Positions 23,306-33,290 of a stretch of DNA of 64,000 nt are shown one piece after another. The position numbers and the translations under genes were made by a program. Below the pieces are notes generated by a model. That model saw only the letters and a program-made list of their open reading frames with translations. It was not told the origin of the DNA and searched no databases. The stretch is from Datisca glomerata (taxonomy: Eukaryota > Streptophyta > Magnoliopsida > Cucurbitales > Datiscaceae). The DNA lies in the NCBI GenBank assembly GCA_003255025.1, contig QANY01013423.1, positions 1,353,779-1,417,778 on the forward strand, in the 5' to 3' direction. Every line of letters starts with the position of its first letter. Positions within the stretch are counted from its first letter, which is position 1.

Positions 23306-23499
23306 AACTATACAATTCAAAATCACCCATCTCCAGGATTTTAGTAAATCCTAAGATCTACTTGATTGAATCTTTATCTTCTTCTATACAATTGCTTTCT
23401 CATGGATATGTTGTTGATTCTAAATTCAAAATTGATGCTTATCCCAAATTTTCTTATATGTAAATTGGTGAAGAAAAAGAAAGAAGAAGATAAGATTAT
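22263..23499 (+). other. Gypsy post-array region, with (CT)20 at 23,263-23,303
   Basis: Purine-rich, low-complexity sequence between the array and the 3' LTR. It holds a (CT)20 microsatellite. The expected polypurine tract and LTR start could not be fixed: homology to the 5' LTR is clear only from ~23,500. TGTTG at 23,409 is a possible LTR start, but the next ~90 bases have diverged or been replaced. Confidence 0.55.
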
Positions 23500-24133
23500 A
23501 AAATTAGCACGTGTCATCTTTAAAAATCAGTTAAATTATGTCAAGTTTCAAGAAGCAATTTAACAAAGCTTTGATTTATGACAAATGAGAAAATGTCACA
23601 TGTCTCAATGACACAACACATCAAATAAAATGGTGACATGTGTAATCTTAAATAACTAGTAAAATCCAGTCATGTGTCACGACCTTTCTCAAAATCTCTA
23701 TAAATAGGTGGGAGTCTCATTTAACAAGGGCAGAAGTTTTTCAAAGACACAAAATCTCTTAGAAGACTTGAAGAAACTCTAGAGTCCAGAAAGAAGAATT
23801 TCAAGTATTCTACAAAGTTTCATTTTAAGTTCAAGACGTTCAAGTTACACAACGAGTTCGATTGATCTGTAAGCTAGCTCGAAGCCTAGAGATTCAAGAA
23901 GAACTCATCCAAGTCTTTTACTATCACAAGCGTAGAAGACTCAACCTTCAATCCGAGAAATTCACTATCAAGCCTCGAATTGAAGTTCAATATAGGAGAA
24001 GAATCAGAGGATTATTCTTTTGTAAAGAATTCATAAATAAAGATTGTACTCATTCAAATTATCAATACAAAATTTATATTTGTCAATCAATTTTCGTTGT
24101 TCAATTTTTCTAATAACAAAATTTTTGCATACA
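23500..24133 (+). repeat. Gypsy 3' LTR
   Basis: Matches 14,640-14,774 directly and then the reverse complement of 20,833-20,403. TATA-like CTCTATAAATAGG lies at 23,694-23,706. It ends TTTTTGCATACA at 24,133, followed by CTAGC. The long open frame at 23,862-24,113 is also open in the other copy, but only because the LTRs are homologous. Confidence 0.85.
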
Positions 24134-24138
24134 CTAGC

Positions 24139-24330
24139 CCTATGCTAGGCACTATCATATTCGCTAAAAGTAGCGTTCCACATGACATCTTCCTATTTGA
24201 GATGAGCAACAATCAGGGTCAATCGTCATGATGAAGCGTTGAGTCAGCCCCCAAGTGGTCGCATCAACCACGTCCAGCATGATTGGAGGCATATCGACAT
24301 TAAATGCACTCTCTTTTATATCATCAATTT
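24139..24330 (+). mobile_element. LTR-A, part 2
   Basis: Immediately after the second CTAGC, LTR-A resumes: TTTGAGATGAGCA, ATGATGAAGCGTTGAGTCA, GGCATATCGACATTAAATGC all match the reverse complement of ~28,130-28,015 in LTR-B. Homology fades near 24,330, so LTR-A lacks the final ~280 bp that LTR-B has. Confidence 0.75.
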
Positions 24331-24470
24331 AGTTGTAAAAAAGAGAAATCACCCCTTAACAAAAGCAAGTTAGCTGTAAAAAAAAAGCCAGTCATTTTCA
24401 GATCTTAGGCTTTAATGCATGGCCATGGGTCGATTGCTTTGCATTTTCTAGCTGGACTTAATTTCTTTTA

Positions 24471-25252
24471 GGGTAAACTACATTTTTTACCTTTGCAGTT
24501 TAAGGTAGTTTTTATTTTCAACCCTCTACTTTAAAAGTAGTAGAGTAGACCCTACAGTTATATTGTTGATGTACGTTTGCTCTTCCGTAGGTGCTTCGCT
24601 TAAAAAAATTAACAGACCGTCATGGCTACCGCACGTGACAAATTATTTAATGTCACATCAGACATTTTATTACCCGAGTAGCCACGTAGGTTTAACCCTT
24701 ACCCAAATTACTTTTCGATTTTTCACGTCTTCGAAAAATCACTCTCCCCAAATTAGGCGACTAAGGTTTGCGAAAAATCACTCTCCTCTTCGCAATTATT
24801 ATGCTCGAGTTATTCTTCTTTTGGGTATGCTCGAGTTATTATTCTTTTGGGTATGCTCGAGTTATTGTTCTTCTTTGTGAATGATTGTAGGAGGTTGGAG
24901 GTTTGAGGAGGTTGTCTTTGTTTCGAGGAGGTATGTTTTATGTTCTTCGAGTTTGTTCTATTATGTTCTATTATGTTCTTTGAGTTTGTTTTCTTCGAGT
25001 TATTGTTCTTTTGGGTGTGATCGAGTTATTATTTTGTTCTGTTCTTCAAATAGAAATTAGGATTCCTAAATTAGAAAACCCTAATTCCCCTTAGGAACCC
25101 TAATTCCTAAATTATCAAACCTTAATTCCTAATTTTAAGTATTAGGATTTCCTATTTTAGGAATTACGGTTCCTATAGGGATTTAGGGTTTCATAATTTA
25201 GGAACTCTAGTTTCCCACTGGAACCCTAATTGCTAAAATAATAAAATCCTAA
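24471..25252 (+). mobile_element. MULE, 5' part (not inverted)
   Basis: Starts with terminal repeat GGGTAAACTACATTTTTTACC at 24,471, preceded by TTTCTTTTA (24,462-24,470). The same ~250-bp terminal sequence occurs at 29,244-29,510, and that copy is flanked by the exact reverse complement TAAAAGAAA. Inside are a short repeat of GGGTATGCTCGAGTTATT (three copies, 24,814-24,865) and, at 25,050-25,250, many CCTAATT/AATTAGG motifs. There is no coding sequence in this part. At ~25,250 it abuts copia gag on the minus strand. It is the 5' end of the element whose other part lies at 29,244-32,628. Confidence 0.85.
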
Positions 25253-26004
25253 TTGCGATGTACTACAATCGATGACATAGGAGAGCGCCATTGGAGAGAG
25301 CGTGGAATTTATTATATGAGAGCTTGATCTTGAGCTACCCAAAGACTGAATCTTGGATTTACAATAGAGGTAGTCTGGCCTTTTTCATCTACAAGAAACT
25401 AATCGGGATAGGATATAAAGCCATCTATATACCCAAATATAGAGTGGGCTTTTAGAATCCAAGAAATCTCGTACTTCCACAAAATAAAATTTGAGGAATC
25501 TAGTCTGGTGGAGACTAGATTACAGATGTTTGAGAGAATAAACATGGAAGTGTGAAGTTGGGAGTCTACCCCATTCGTGACAGAAGCTGAAGTAGGGTTA
25601 TGAGGGGGAGTTTGAATCTTAGAGGCAAATTGAGAGGTTACGGTGGAATCATCGGCCATTTGGACGTAGGTCTCTTATGACTTTGATGCCATGAAGAAAA
25701 GAAAAACAAGAAGAGAAATGAAGAAGCAAGAAGTAAGAAGATGTAGAGAGAAGAAGAGATAGTCAAGGAAGAGAGAAAGAAGAAGAAGAAAGACTATTAT
25801 TATTGATTAATTAAAAAGAATAAACAAATGTCTAATATATATACCTTAGGATAATATTCAACGGCTATAAACAATAACAGCCACCAAAACTAACTACCTA
25901 CCTTTACTAAAATATCAGTTATCTCTATCAACACTTAAAAGCACTACACGTATCGTTTACTTAAGCTATTACGTTGAACATGACTTAAACAAATATTATT
26001 AACA
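25253..26004 (-). mobile_element. Ty1-copia element 1, inverted 5' part (LTR + gag start)
   Basis: On the minus strand: 5' LTR 26,004-25,692 (TGTTAATAATATT...TTCTTCA), primer site TGGCATCAAAGTC at 25,691-25,679, and the start of gag. The LTR is roughly nine-tenths identical by eye to the + strand LTR at 35,469-35,783. The base-pairs outside the LTR (26,005-26,009) read GCAAA in element orientation; the five after the other LTR are GCGAA. This part and 32,629-35,783 are therefore read as one element separated by an inversion. Confidence 0.88.
25256..25659 (-). pseudogene. Copia-1 gag, N-terminal half
   Basis: The minus-strand frame starts MADDSTVTSQFASKIQTPP. It continues VSTRLDSSNFILWKYEISWI, the typical copia gag opening (L-x-x-x-N-[YF]-xxW), then YIDGFISYP. 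After a stop it reads FSLWVAQDQ (one frame) and SPMALSYVIDCSTSQ, where it ends at ~25,256. The family normally continues with a segment like (V)W-x-x-L-x-x-RF-SS-x-S; that segment starts on the + strand at 32,631. Gag packages the element RNA. Confidence 0.88.
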
Positions 26005-26314
26005 TTTGCCAACATCCTTAATGTTTCACTAAGATGAGGACCTGATGACTTACATCAAACGGTTCAAGGACAAAGCATTGGATTGCCAGGAAGAATGGAA
26101 GGAGGAAGATTTGGTGAAAATGTGCATATGCGAAATGGTGAATGAGTATATAGCGCATTTGAAGAACCTCAACATTGCCACTTTCTCACACGTCCATCTA
26201 GCTGCTCAACGCACCAACACTTCAGTGTCCAAGCCAAAGGTTGCGGAGCAGGGTGAGCACGAAGGGCTAACATGGAAGCCTACAGGATACATGCCATGCC
26301 ATAATGCATATTAG
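26005..26314 (+). pseudogene. Gypsy-like gag fragment
   Basis: The frame at 26,030-26,314 reads DEDLMTYIKRFKDKALDC, then DLVKMCICEMVNEYIAHLKNLNI and AAQRTNTSV. This is the retrotransposon gag domain of plant Ty3-gypsy elements (YxxRFxxKALDC...AxRTNxSV). It belongs to a different element from copia-1, which was inserted next to it. No LTR or pol of this element was found. Confidence 0.72.
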
Positions 26315-27735
26315 TTAGACTCCCAAAATAATATGGAATAGAATTTTTAATTAGAAATAATATTTTTATGTTTGATATACGAATTATTTATGTTAATACG
26401 TATAGTAATGGACAATAAAATGATATGTAAAAACATGTTAGATGTAAATCAAATCTAATTTATGCATTAATCATGTATATGTAAAATATGCATGTAAATG
26501 ACATAATTTTATTCATCAAACTTTATTTCTCAGATTTTTTTCAAAAGAAAATTCCAATATTCAGCTATAATATTTATTAACCGTAATGAAAATTGAATAG
26601 AAGCAGTTTATATGGATGCGTAAATTCTTTAGATAAAGTACTATTACGAGAAGATAGGATTTTGGTTGTTCTAGTAATTTAATATAATCATATGTGAGAG
26701 AGAGGATTTTGGGAGTGCAAAATTTGAATTTTTTAGGGGGGAGAGAAAAGATTTTAGAAGTTCAAAATTGATTCAATTTAAGAAAGAGATGATGATTTTT
26801 TTTTTAATTTAATGAATGAAACGTAAATCCCTTTTTGGGAATCCTTGTTTTCTGAATTTATTAATTGAAACTTACCTATTTTGTTGATTTTAAAAATTTT
26901 TGAAAGTATTTACAGTTGGCTAGATTTACAGAATTTGAATATTTTTAAAATCTGACAAAAACTAATCTTGTAAAATCCTTGACACAAATTTAATTATGCC
27001 TTATAATATTACTATATATCTAATTATCACTAAATATATTATGAAAGTTTTCGATACTCGACTCATAGGTCTTGTTCTTAACAAAAAACGTGTAGGCTTC
27101 GTTTATTTCATGCTATCCTCATTTGTAATCTTATTGTAATTGAATTAACATATTTGTTTGAAGTAATCTGATGTAATTCTAATTTACATGCAATCCTAAT
27201 TTATAATTTTTTGAGGTAATTAAATTGCAATAGAAAATGAAAGCAATCCTAATTTACAATGCAATTGTAATTCTAATATCAAACAAAACTACTTTCTTAC
27301 TCTCATATGAAATAAAACAAAAACTATTTCGTTCTCTGACTTTCTCCCATATTAATTTGATTAAAATAACTTTATTAAAGGTTAGTTTAGCATTATATTA
27401 ATAAAAAATAATTAAAAAATTAATGTTAAAAATTCACGTGAAAATAATTTTTTATTATATCTCTTATTTTATTAATTTAACTCATTTTTTTTTTTAAATT
27501 TAGTCCAACATTATTAATTTATTTAAATATCAATAAAATTAATTTTAAAATTGCACGTCAAAATATTTTTTTAGATAATATATAACTAAAAGGATATTTA
27601 AGTAACTGCTTGTTACCTACACAAATGACAATAAAATTTAACCTATACCAAACATACTTGTTTGTACCAAAAAGTTTAGTCGTGAAGCTTTATGCAATCT
27701 CTTTCATTCACGTAAACTCTCTCAACCTAGGAATC
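26315..27735. other. AT-rich spacer, nothing recognised
   Basis: Very AT-rich sequence between the gag fragment and LTR-B. No domain, terminal repeat or RNA gene seen. It lies inside the inverted segment. Confidence 0.5.
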
Positions 27736-28932
27736 TGCAAAACACAGACAAATAACCCTCAAGACGAAGAGAACCTGGGGGGGGTGATTTCTTCACCTAA
27801 GAGCATATGATGCTTAAGTCAGTATCTTAGAGTGATTTTGACAGAGTTTTTCTTAGGGAAGAGTTGCTCACCTTGCACTGTTATAGATAGAGTATTTATA
27901 CCTGAAGCTTTGGAGATATGCATGTCGAAGAAGCCTGGGTGAAGTGACAACATTTCCTTGATTTGACGATTTGGGGGCGGCCTTTAATGACTTTGTCCCT
28001 CCAAGCTGACATAAAAAGTGTGCATTTAATGTTGATATGCCCCTAGTCATACCGGACGTGACTAATGAGACTGCTTGGGGGTTGACTCGACGCTTCATCA
28101 TGGTGATTAAACCTAACTGGTGCTCATCTCAAATGTGTCATATCCTCTTCACTTGCTCTTAGCTTAGCTGGTTGGTGTTGCCCGAGTTATCTTGAGACTG
28201 ACCTGGTCATGTCACTTTTCTTTCCTTGGAGGCTCATGCATTCGATTCCTTTTCTGCTAGTGTAGAGACCTCTGTCATGGCGTGCCACGTGGTGTTGTGT
28301 CATTGATCGTTGGAGAATGTCCATAAGAATAGCAATCATAAATTATCATCCATCATTTGATAGATTACCGTGCACAACCAAACATGTCAATCATATTTTT
28401 CACCTAATTAAATTATCAGTAATTGAATTACGATAATCATTTTAGATTGTGCGAACCAAACGATCTATAATACTATTAAATGATGCAGATATACATAGAT
28501 GGTCACGGTCTAGACTGCCGACCTCAATTTCAATGAAGTTTATAATTTTGCGAAAACCTAATAATAGTAGTCACTATACCATTGTTGTACTAATGCTGAC
28601 AACAATATAAATCAAAACATTATTCACTCTAGAGACGTGGACCCTTTAAATTATCAATAAAATTGTAATCCAGATATTACATTGCCTAAATATGATTGCT
28701 TTTTTATTTTTAGATTAATAAGATTGATTCTTTAATGAAAATAAATCTACATTATATCATTACATAAAGGGCTACCAACTCGGTTTAATCAAGAGAATTT
28801 CTATCTCATCAAATAAAATCTCTTTCCATCACTGAAGAACTGCATAGATCACTTCTGTTTACTCTTTTTGTTTTTTTATAGAGAAACAAGTAGAAGGAAC
28901 GATTGGCCTTGATACTCAGTAAGGGACATGCA
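27736..28932 (-). mobile_element. LTR-B, probable solo LTR
   Basis: A ~1.2-kb sequence homologous to LTR-A in opposite orientation. On the minus strand it starts TGCATGTCCC at 28,932, has a TATA-like TATAAATA at ~27,893-27,900, then a leader with GACTTAAGCATCATATGCTC and GAAATCACCCCCCCCAGG, a layout common at the 3' end of plant LTRs, and ends near TGTTTTGCA at 27,736. No primer site or coding region follows, so I call it a solo LTR, but I found no matching target duplication. It keeps the uninterrupted site where the solo LTR of 13,379-14,152 entered LTR-A. Restoring the inversion puts LTR-A and LTR-B in the same orientation. Confidence 0.7.
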
Positions 28933-29234
28933 TCTATCATACCCCTTGTCAAATATCTCTAACAGTACTTATGTTTTGGGGTCAAGCTCAAGACCATTCA
29001 GAATTAGAAGTCTAAAGAGTATGAGATATTAAATTGTCACGTCTATAAAGCTTGGTCGTTGCCAAGGAAAACAAGCCGCTTGACCATCTGAGCTCACCTT
29101 TTGGGTTGGGGATACAACTTCCTACATTACTTGAATGAAGCCTATCATTAAAAATTGCAGTCAGTTTTATGTTTGCACAAGCAACAAAGATATTGTGGAT
29201 GGAATTAAAATGTTGAAAACGGACATAATTATGT
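28933..29234. other. Spacer between LTR-B and the MULE end
   Basis: About 300 bp without a gene. It ends in the MULE target duplication (29,235-29,243). A minus-strand phrase GTGAGCTCAGATGGTCAAG at ~29,080 resembles a tRNA A-box but has no B-box partner, so I do not call a tRNA. Confidence 0.45.
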
Positions 29235-29785
29235 TAAAAGAAAGGATAAATTACAGTTTTATCTTCTGTAGTTTGGGTTAGTTTTCATTTTCAACTCACC
29301 ACTTAAAAAAGTAGCAGAGTTAACTTTACGGTTACATTGTTGTCCCACGCTTACCCTTCCGTAGATACTCTGCTTAAAACAATTAATGGACCGTCACAGT
29401 ATCCTACGTGATAATACGTATCGTGGTAAATTATTTAACGCCACATTAACAGTTTTATTATTTGAGCAGTCACGTGGTTTTAACCCTTACCCAAATTACC
29501 CCCTATTTTTTCCCTTATTCTTCCTTCTTCCCTCTCCCTCTTCACAGCCTTTCGAGTACAACCATTGTTGTAGCCTTTCGAGTACAACAACCCCTTGCAT
29601 TTTGAGATACTTCTCCCCCATCTCCGTGAAGGCCACGATTAGGGTTGGGTCCTTCTTCCCCCATTTTCTTCCTCCCCTAGTCCGCGATTAATTAGATTTT
29701 TATGCCTTCTTCCCTCAATCTTCTTCTCACCAGTTCGTAAGAAAAATCTCTAGGTTTTCTTCCTTCTCCCCCCTTTCTCTCTTCT

Positions 29786-30255
29786 ATGGCTATTCAACCT
29801 CAACGACACCCGTTTCACATGAATGCCGACGACCACCACTATGTTATTGTGGAGTTGGTGCTTAGATCAGGACATCGTGAGCACAAGCAAACCCAGGGAG
29901 GGAATTTTTAGTTGTTATGCATACTTGGTGAGTCTATGCTACTATAATATTTTATGAATTTTGATGAATATTTGGAATATCTATCCAATATTGTTTTACT
30001 GTTAGGGTGGGGATGATATAGGTTGTGGATATTTTTCTTGGTGTGAAGATGATTTACCAAATTCAAATTAAAAGATTAAACTTTTAAAGAAAAATTTTGA
30101 AATTGTTCGAGCAAAAGAATGACCAATATCATGAGGAAATGAAGAGGATGTGGTTGTTTCTACTATTACCATGATTTGTAATTGTGTGTATGTTATTATT
30201 AGGATGCCCCAAAGAAGATGTTAGTGGTGATTTATGTAAATTAGGCTAAAGTTTA
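29786..30255 (+). pseudogene. GRF-type zinc-finger protein relic, two exons
   Basis: Exon 1 (to ~29,928) reads PLCYCG, then IRTS and AQANPGREF, the first half of the plant GRF zinc finger (CxCG...RTS...NPGRxF). An intron with GTGAGT at ~29,928 and TTTACTGTTAG before 30,006 follows. Exon 2 reads GDDIGCGYFSWCEDDLPNSN (CxYFxWxD/ED half), a short Lys-rich helix (KIKLLKKNFEIV) and a hydrophobic end MWLFLLLP. The order GRF finger, coiled coil, C-terminal membrane helix is that of many small plant GRF-type proteins of unknown role. Stops are present (for example in CYCGVGA-stop-IRTS). It faces the transposase gene within the MULE. Confidence 0.7.
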
Positions 30256-31009
30256 TCTGTTTATCTAATTGTGTTCATGACAATTTGAATCTCATATTTT
30301 GATGTTGTAGCATTGACCGTTTATGTTGTTGTATTTATGCAATTGTGTTTACATGGGATTTTGTTATATAATTTTCTTGAGACTAATAGGTACTTTTGTT
30401 ACGTAATTTTCTTGAGATTGATGGCTACTTTTGTTATGTAATTTTCTTGAGATTAATAGGATTTTGTTATGTAATTTTCATATTTATACACGGGATTTGT
30501 CTCAAAATTCGGTGTTGTGTAGTGTTGTGGGAGTTCCTGCTTACTTTTGTGGGATACCACATTATTTTGTACCTAATTCAACACCTATGAACATCAATAT
30601 ACTCAAATTTCATCAAAATGTTAATGGAAGCTTTCATTGCAATATACTCAAATTGTCATTGAAATTACATATTAAAATTCACCAACTAATCTAGCACCTA
30701 TAACATCCCAAAACAGAATGCCTAAAACATCACACCGCCTATTAACATCTCAAAATAGAATGCAGCACAAAATATTCCAACACCTATTAACATCCCAAAA
30801 TAGAATGCACAAAACAACTAATCCAGCACCCATATTAACAACCCCTAATCCATAACAAAAAACAGCACGCATAACCTATTAACATCCCTTAAATCCCACA
30901 CAAAAAATAGTATCCAGAACATATTAACATCAGTTTACAGAATGCACAAAAACATTTTACAATAGCATAAAATAGAATCACAAATTTCTTCATCTTGCTT
31001 CACTTCCAA

Positions 31010-32442
31010 CAGCATCACCTATACATTTTCCTTGACCTTTCATAGCAGCAACATCTCTTCCCCTTCCTTGAGCACTGCTTGTCTTCTTCCAGAGTTGCTT
31101 GCTTGAGTGGTTGTTTAACTTTAGTAGTAGTAACAGAACTGCTTGCTTGAGTTCCAGCAACAATGCTTACTTCAGAGCAATCTAAAATATAAATCAAAGT
31201 GTAAATCAAACATATATTGAACATGAAAAAAACATATTACATGTAAAGTAGAAGCTTACTCGAAATCTGATGAATATCTTTGCACGCATATTGGTTCCTA
31301 TAGTAGTGTTATTCATTCTTAGGCCAACATTTTTCTTTGCAGCAACTGGAGCCCCTTTTACATGTCCTCTTATTATGTTCAAATGTGTGACCACTTGCTA
31401 CAGCTTAATACCTCATTCCTTCTCTTCAACACCATTGGATTTGTTGGCTCATCACTGTCTCTTTTTCTTTGTTTCTTTGGCATCTTAGGTGGCATTTTGA
31501 ATTTTGGAGGCTACACCATATTTTCATCATTGGTGACTTTAGTATGGATGTATAAAATCAGAATAAGTGGCAACATAGTATCTTTGTGATAGAACTAATC
31601 TACCACACCTATGCTATGAATTAAAAGACTTTACCTGCATGCTATTGTCTTGTTGCATCAATGATGCATATAATATTCACAGACAGTCATCGCCAGTACA
31701 CTTGACCAATAATCTACGTGCCTTATTTTTTATAAACTTCAAATCATACTCACCTTGTCTACTATAGGCCTTAACAACATCTCTAACTCAGTTCTGTCTT
31801 TAAACTCCATGCCTAATTTAAAACAACATTGCGCATGAATTATGAGAATACTTCAAAATTCTCCTCATCAGAATTGCGAGGAGAATTTAACTCCTCATAA
31901 TCAAGCTCCACTTGTGGCTGAAACCCTCCAACATCAAATTTATTGTTACTAATCTCATAATCACTGTCTACAACATCCTCTAAGTCAATATTCATAACAC
32001 TTGCATCACTATCACTGCCCCCACTAGATTCATTGTCACTGCCTACACTCTTACTCCCCTCACACCAATCACTATCACTCATCATCATCAACATTCAAAT
32101 TATCAGCAATCAAATTACTGGCATTCAAAGACTCAGGTGAATGTGCAACATAAACATGTATAAGTCTCGCAGATGAACCACCCTACACATTTGCATTACA
32201 TCTCTATCTGTCCTTATCTCTATTAAACTAGAATCCATATCCTCCTCAGTCTTTACATAATACATGGTACTATATTCATAAGCACCAAAATAGTCAAACA
32301 TATCATTTAGTTCTAGCAGACTCATCGTATTCGAGTCACAATCATACAAAATAGAGATTTTACCTCCTAAGTATCTTGTAGGAGTCGACAATTCAAATAG
32401 CCCATTATGATGCACATGAATTAAAAATGGATATGGAGCCAT
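31010..32442 (-). pseudogene. MULE (mudrA-like) transposase relic, catalytic core deleted
   Basis: The minus-strand ATG at 32,442 opens a PB1-like N-terminal domain common in plant MuDR-type transposases: FLIHVHHNGLFELS, YLGGKISILYDCDSNTMSLL, then EIRTDRDVMQM. An acidic region follows (ESLNASNLIADNLNVDDDE in one frame; SDNESSGGSDSDASVMNIDL at 32,040-31,980). Only ~350 bp later comes the C-terminal end: a zinc knuckle partly readable as CSK then EHNKRTCKRG (31,345-31,400), Lys/Arg-rich sequence and a TQASSSVTTTK tail (31,170). The MULE catalytic domain and SWIM finger, usually 400 or more residues, are absent, so this is an internal-deletion derivative. Confidence 0.8.
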
Positions 32443-32628
32443 TACTGTAATTCAAACAGCCTCAATCAGTATACAATTTGATCAGAAAGCCCCTTAATTG
32501 TAAACTTAGACTATTGTTCAATTAGACAAAAAATTCCCCACTGGATTCATAATTCCTAAAATTAGGAATTAGGGTTTCCTAAATTTAGGAATTTGGAATT
32601 CCTAATTTTAGGATTTAGGATTTTCTAA

Positions 32629-33290
32629 TTAGGTATTCATCCATATCTACATCCAATATTTTACAACTAAAAACTGCTATTCAGACACTGTCCAAGAAGA
32701 CCAATGAAAATATCAATTTCTTATATACAAAGAATCAAGGAGATGAAGGATAAATTAGTCGTTGTTTCAGTTGTTCTTAAAGATGAAGACATTTTGATCT
32801 TCACCTTGAATGGTCTACCCAATGAGTATAGTGTTATAGAACTTCGATTAGAACTAGGGTTGAGTCAATAGGTCTAGAAGAACTCCATGTTTTGCTCAAA
32901 TCAGTGGAAAAAATCTTAGATTCACAGCATAAGCAACATGAAAATTTGGTTCAGAACACGACTCTGATGGTTACCCAAAACTCTAACTTCAACTGTGGAG
33001 GCAACAAAGGAAGAGGGTTTAGACCTTTTAGAGAGGGAAAGTTCAATAGCTCAAGGTTTAATTCTAGGAAGGGAAGATGCCCTTTCAACAATGCACCAAC
33101 TCAGTCGAAGAACGGTGTTAGCTTCAATTCTGAAACCCTTCAGGGTGGAAAGATTCAATGTCAAGTCTACTAGAAACCAGGGCACTCTACAGTCGATTGC
33201 TTTCATATGATGAATTTTTTCTATCAAGGGAAGAATCCTCCATCCACCCTCACAGCCATGGCTACAATGGCTTCTTAATCTTCAAATCAA
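32629..33290 (+). pseudogene. Copia-1 gag, C-terminal half
   Basis: From 32,631 the frame reads RYSSISTSNILQLKTAIQTL then SKKTNENIN, a frameshift, YIQRIKEMKDKL and LIFTLNGLPNEYSV, the UBN2/copia gag domain. EELHVLLKSVEKIL leads into a Gly/Arg/Asn-rich stretch and a C-terminal CCHC-like knuckle in which the first Trp/Cys region is damaged (CQVY, stop, KPGHSTVDCFH). Fits the N-terminal half at 25,256-25,659 with only about eight residues missing. Confidence 0.85.

Larger units (their letters stand above)
14565..24133 (+). mobile_element. Ty3-gypsy element with internal inversion, TSD CTAGC
   Basis: The outer ends are in + orientation: LTR start TGTTGGACATGG at 14,565 and LTR end TTTGCATACA at 24,133. 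Each is flanked by CTAGC (14,560-14,564 and 24,134-24,138), and LTR-A resumes on the far side. Between them, coding runs on the minus strand: gag at 20.3 kb down to the integrase C-terminus at 14.8 kb, with primer site and LTR end near 20.4 kb. So ~14,775-20,835 is inverted relative to the ends. The rest (20,836-23,500) is in normal order and holds the post-pol region with a 64-bp array. Total length is 9,569 bp. The gag-pol arrangement (separate coiled-coil gag, DDGS protease, plant gypsy RT) fits a plant Ty3-gypsy lineage; I did not assign the lineage. Confidence 0.88.
29244..32628 (-). mobile_element. MULE, 3' part (inverted): deletion derivative with two genes
   Basis: The terminal repeat GGATAAATTACAG starts at 29,244, with TAAAAGAAA just outside (29,235-29,243), the reverse complement of TTTCTTTTA at 24,462-24,470. 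With the inversion undone, the element is ~4.2 kb with ~250-bp terminal inverted repeats and a 9-bp target duplication, as expected for Mutator-like elements. It carries a transposase gene remnant transcribed inward from the 24,471 end and a GRF zinc-finger gene remnant transcribed inward from the 29,244 end. The catalytic part of the transposase is deleted, so it is non-autonomous. Noncoding parts hold imperfect repeats: ~45-bp units with TTATGTAATTTTCTTGAGAT (30,376-30,480), and units with CCTATTAACATCCCAAAATA (30,695-30,960). Confidence 0.85.

Noticed and set aside
23862..24113. Conserved 83-codon frame also found near 20.5 kb
   Set aside because: Both lie in the transcribed leader of the same gypsy LTR; conservation reflects LTR homology, with no start context or domain.
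24471..25252. A separate short deletion copy of the MULE at 29,244-32,628
   Set aside because: The exact complementary 9-bp flanks and the halved copia gag beside it show these are two ends of one element split by inversion.
13021..28932. LTR-A and LTR-B as terminal inverted repeats of one giant DNA transposon
   Set aside because: They are inverted and ~1.2 kb, but LTR-B has a TATA box and an LTR-type 3' leader, LTR-A stops ~280 bp short, and restoring the 25,253-32,628 inversion makes the two parallel.
29070..29110. tRNA-like A box (GTGAGCTCAGATGGTCAAG on the minus strand)
   Set aside because: No B box at the right distance and no cloverleaf could be drawn by eye.
29386..29691. 101-codon frame starting in the MULE terminal repeat
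   Set aside because: Mostly the Pro/Ser/Phe translation of a CT-rich terminal region; the GRF zinc-finger exon begins further on in another context.
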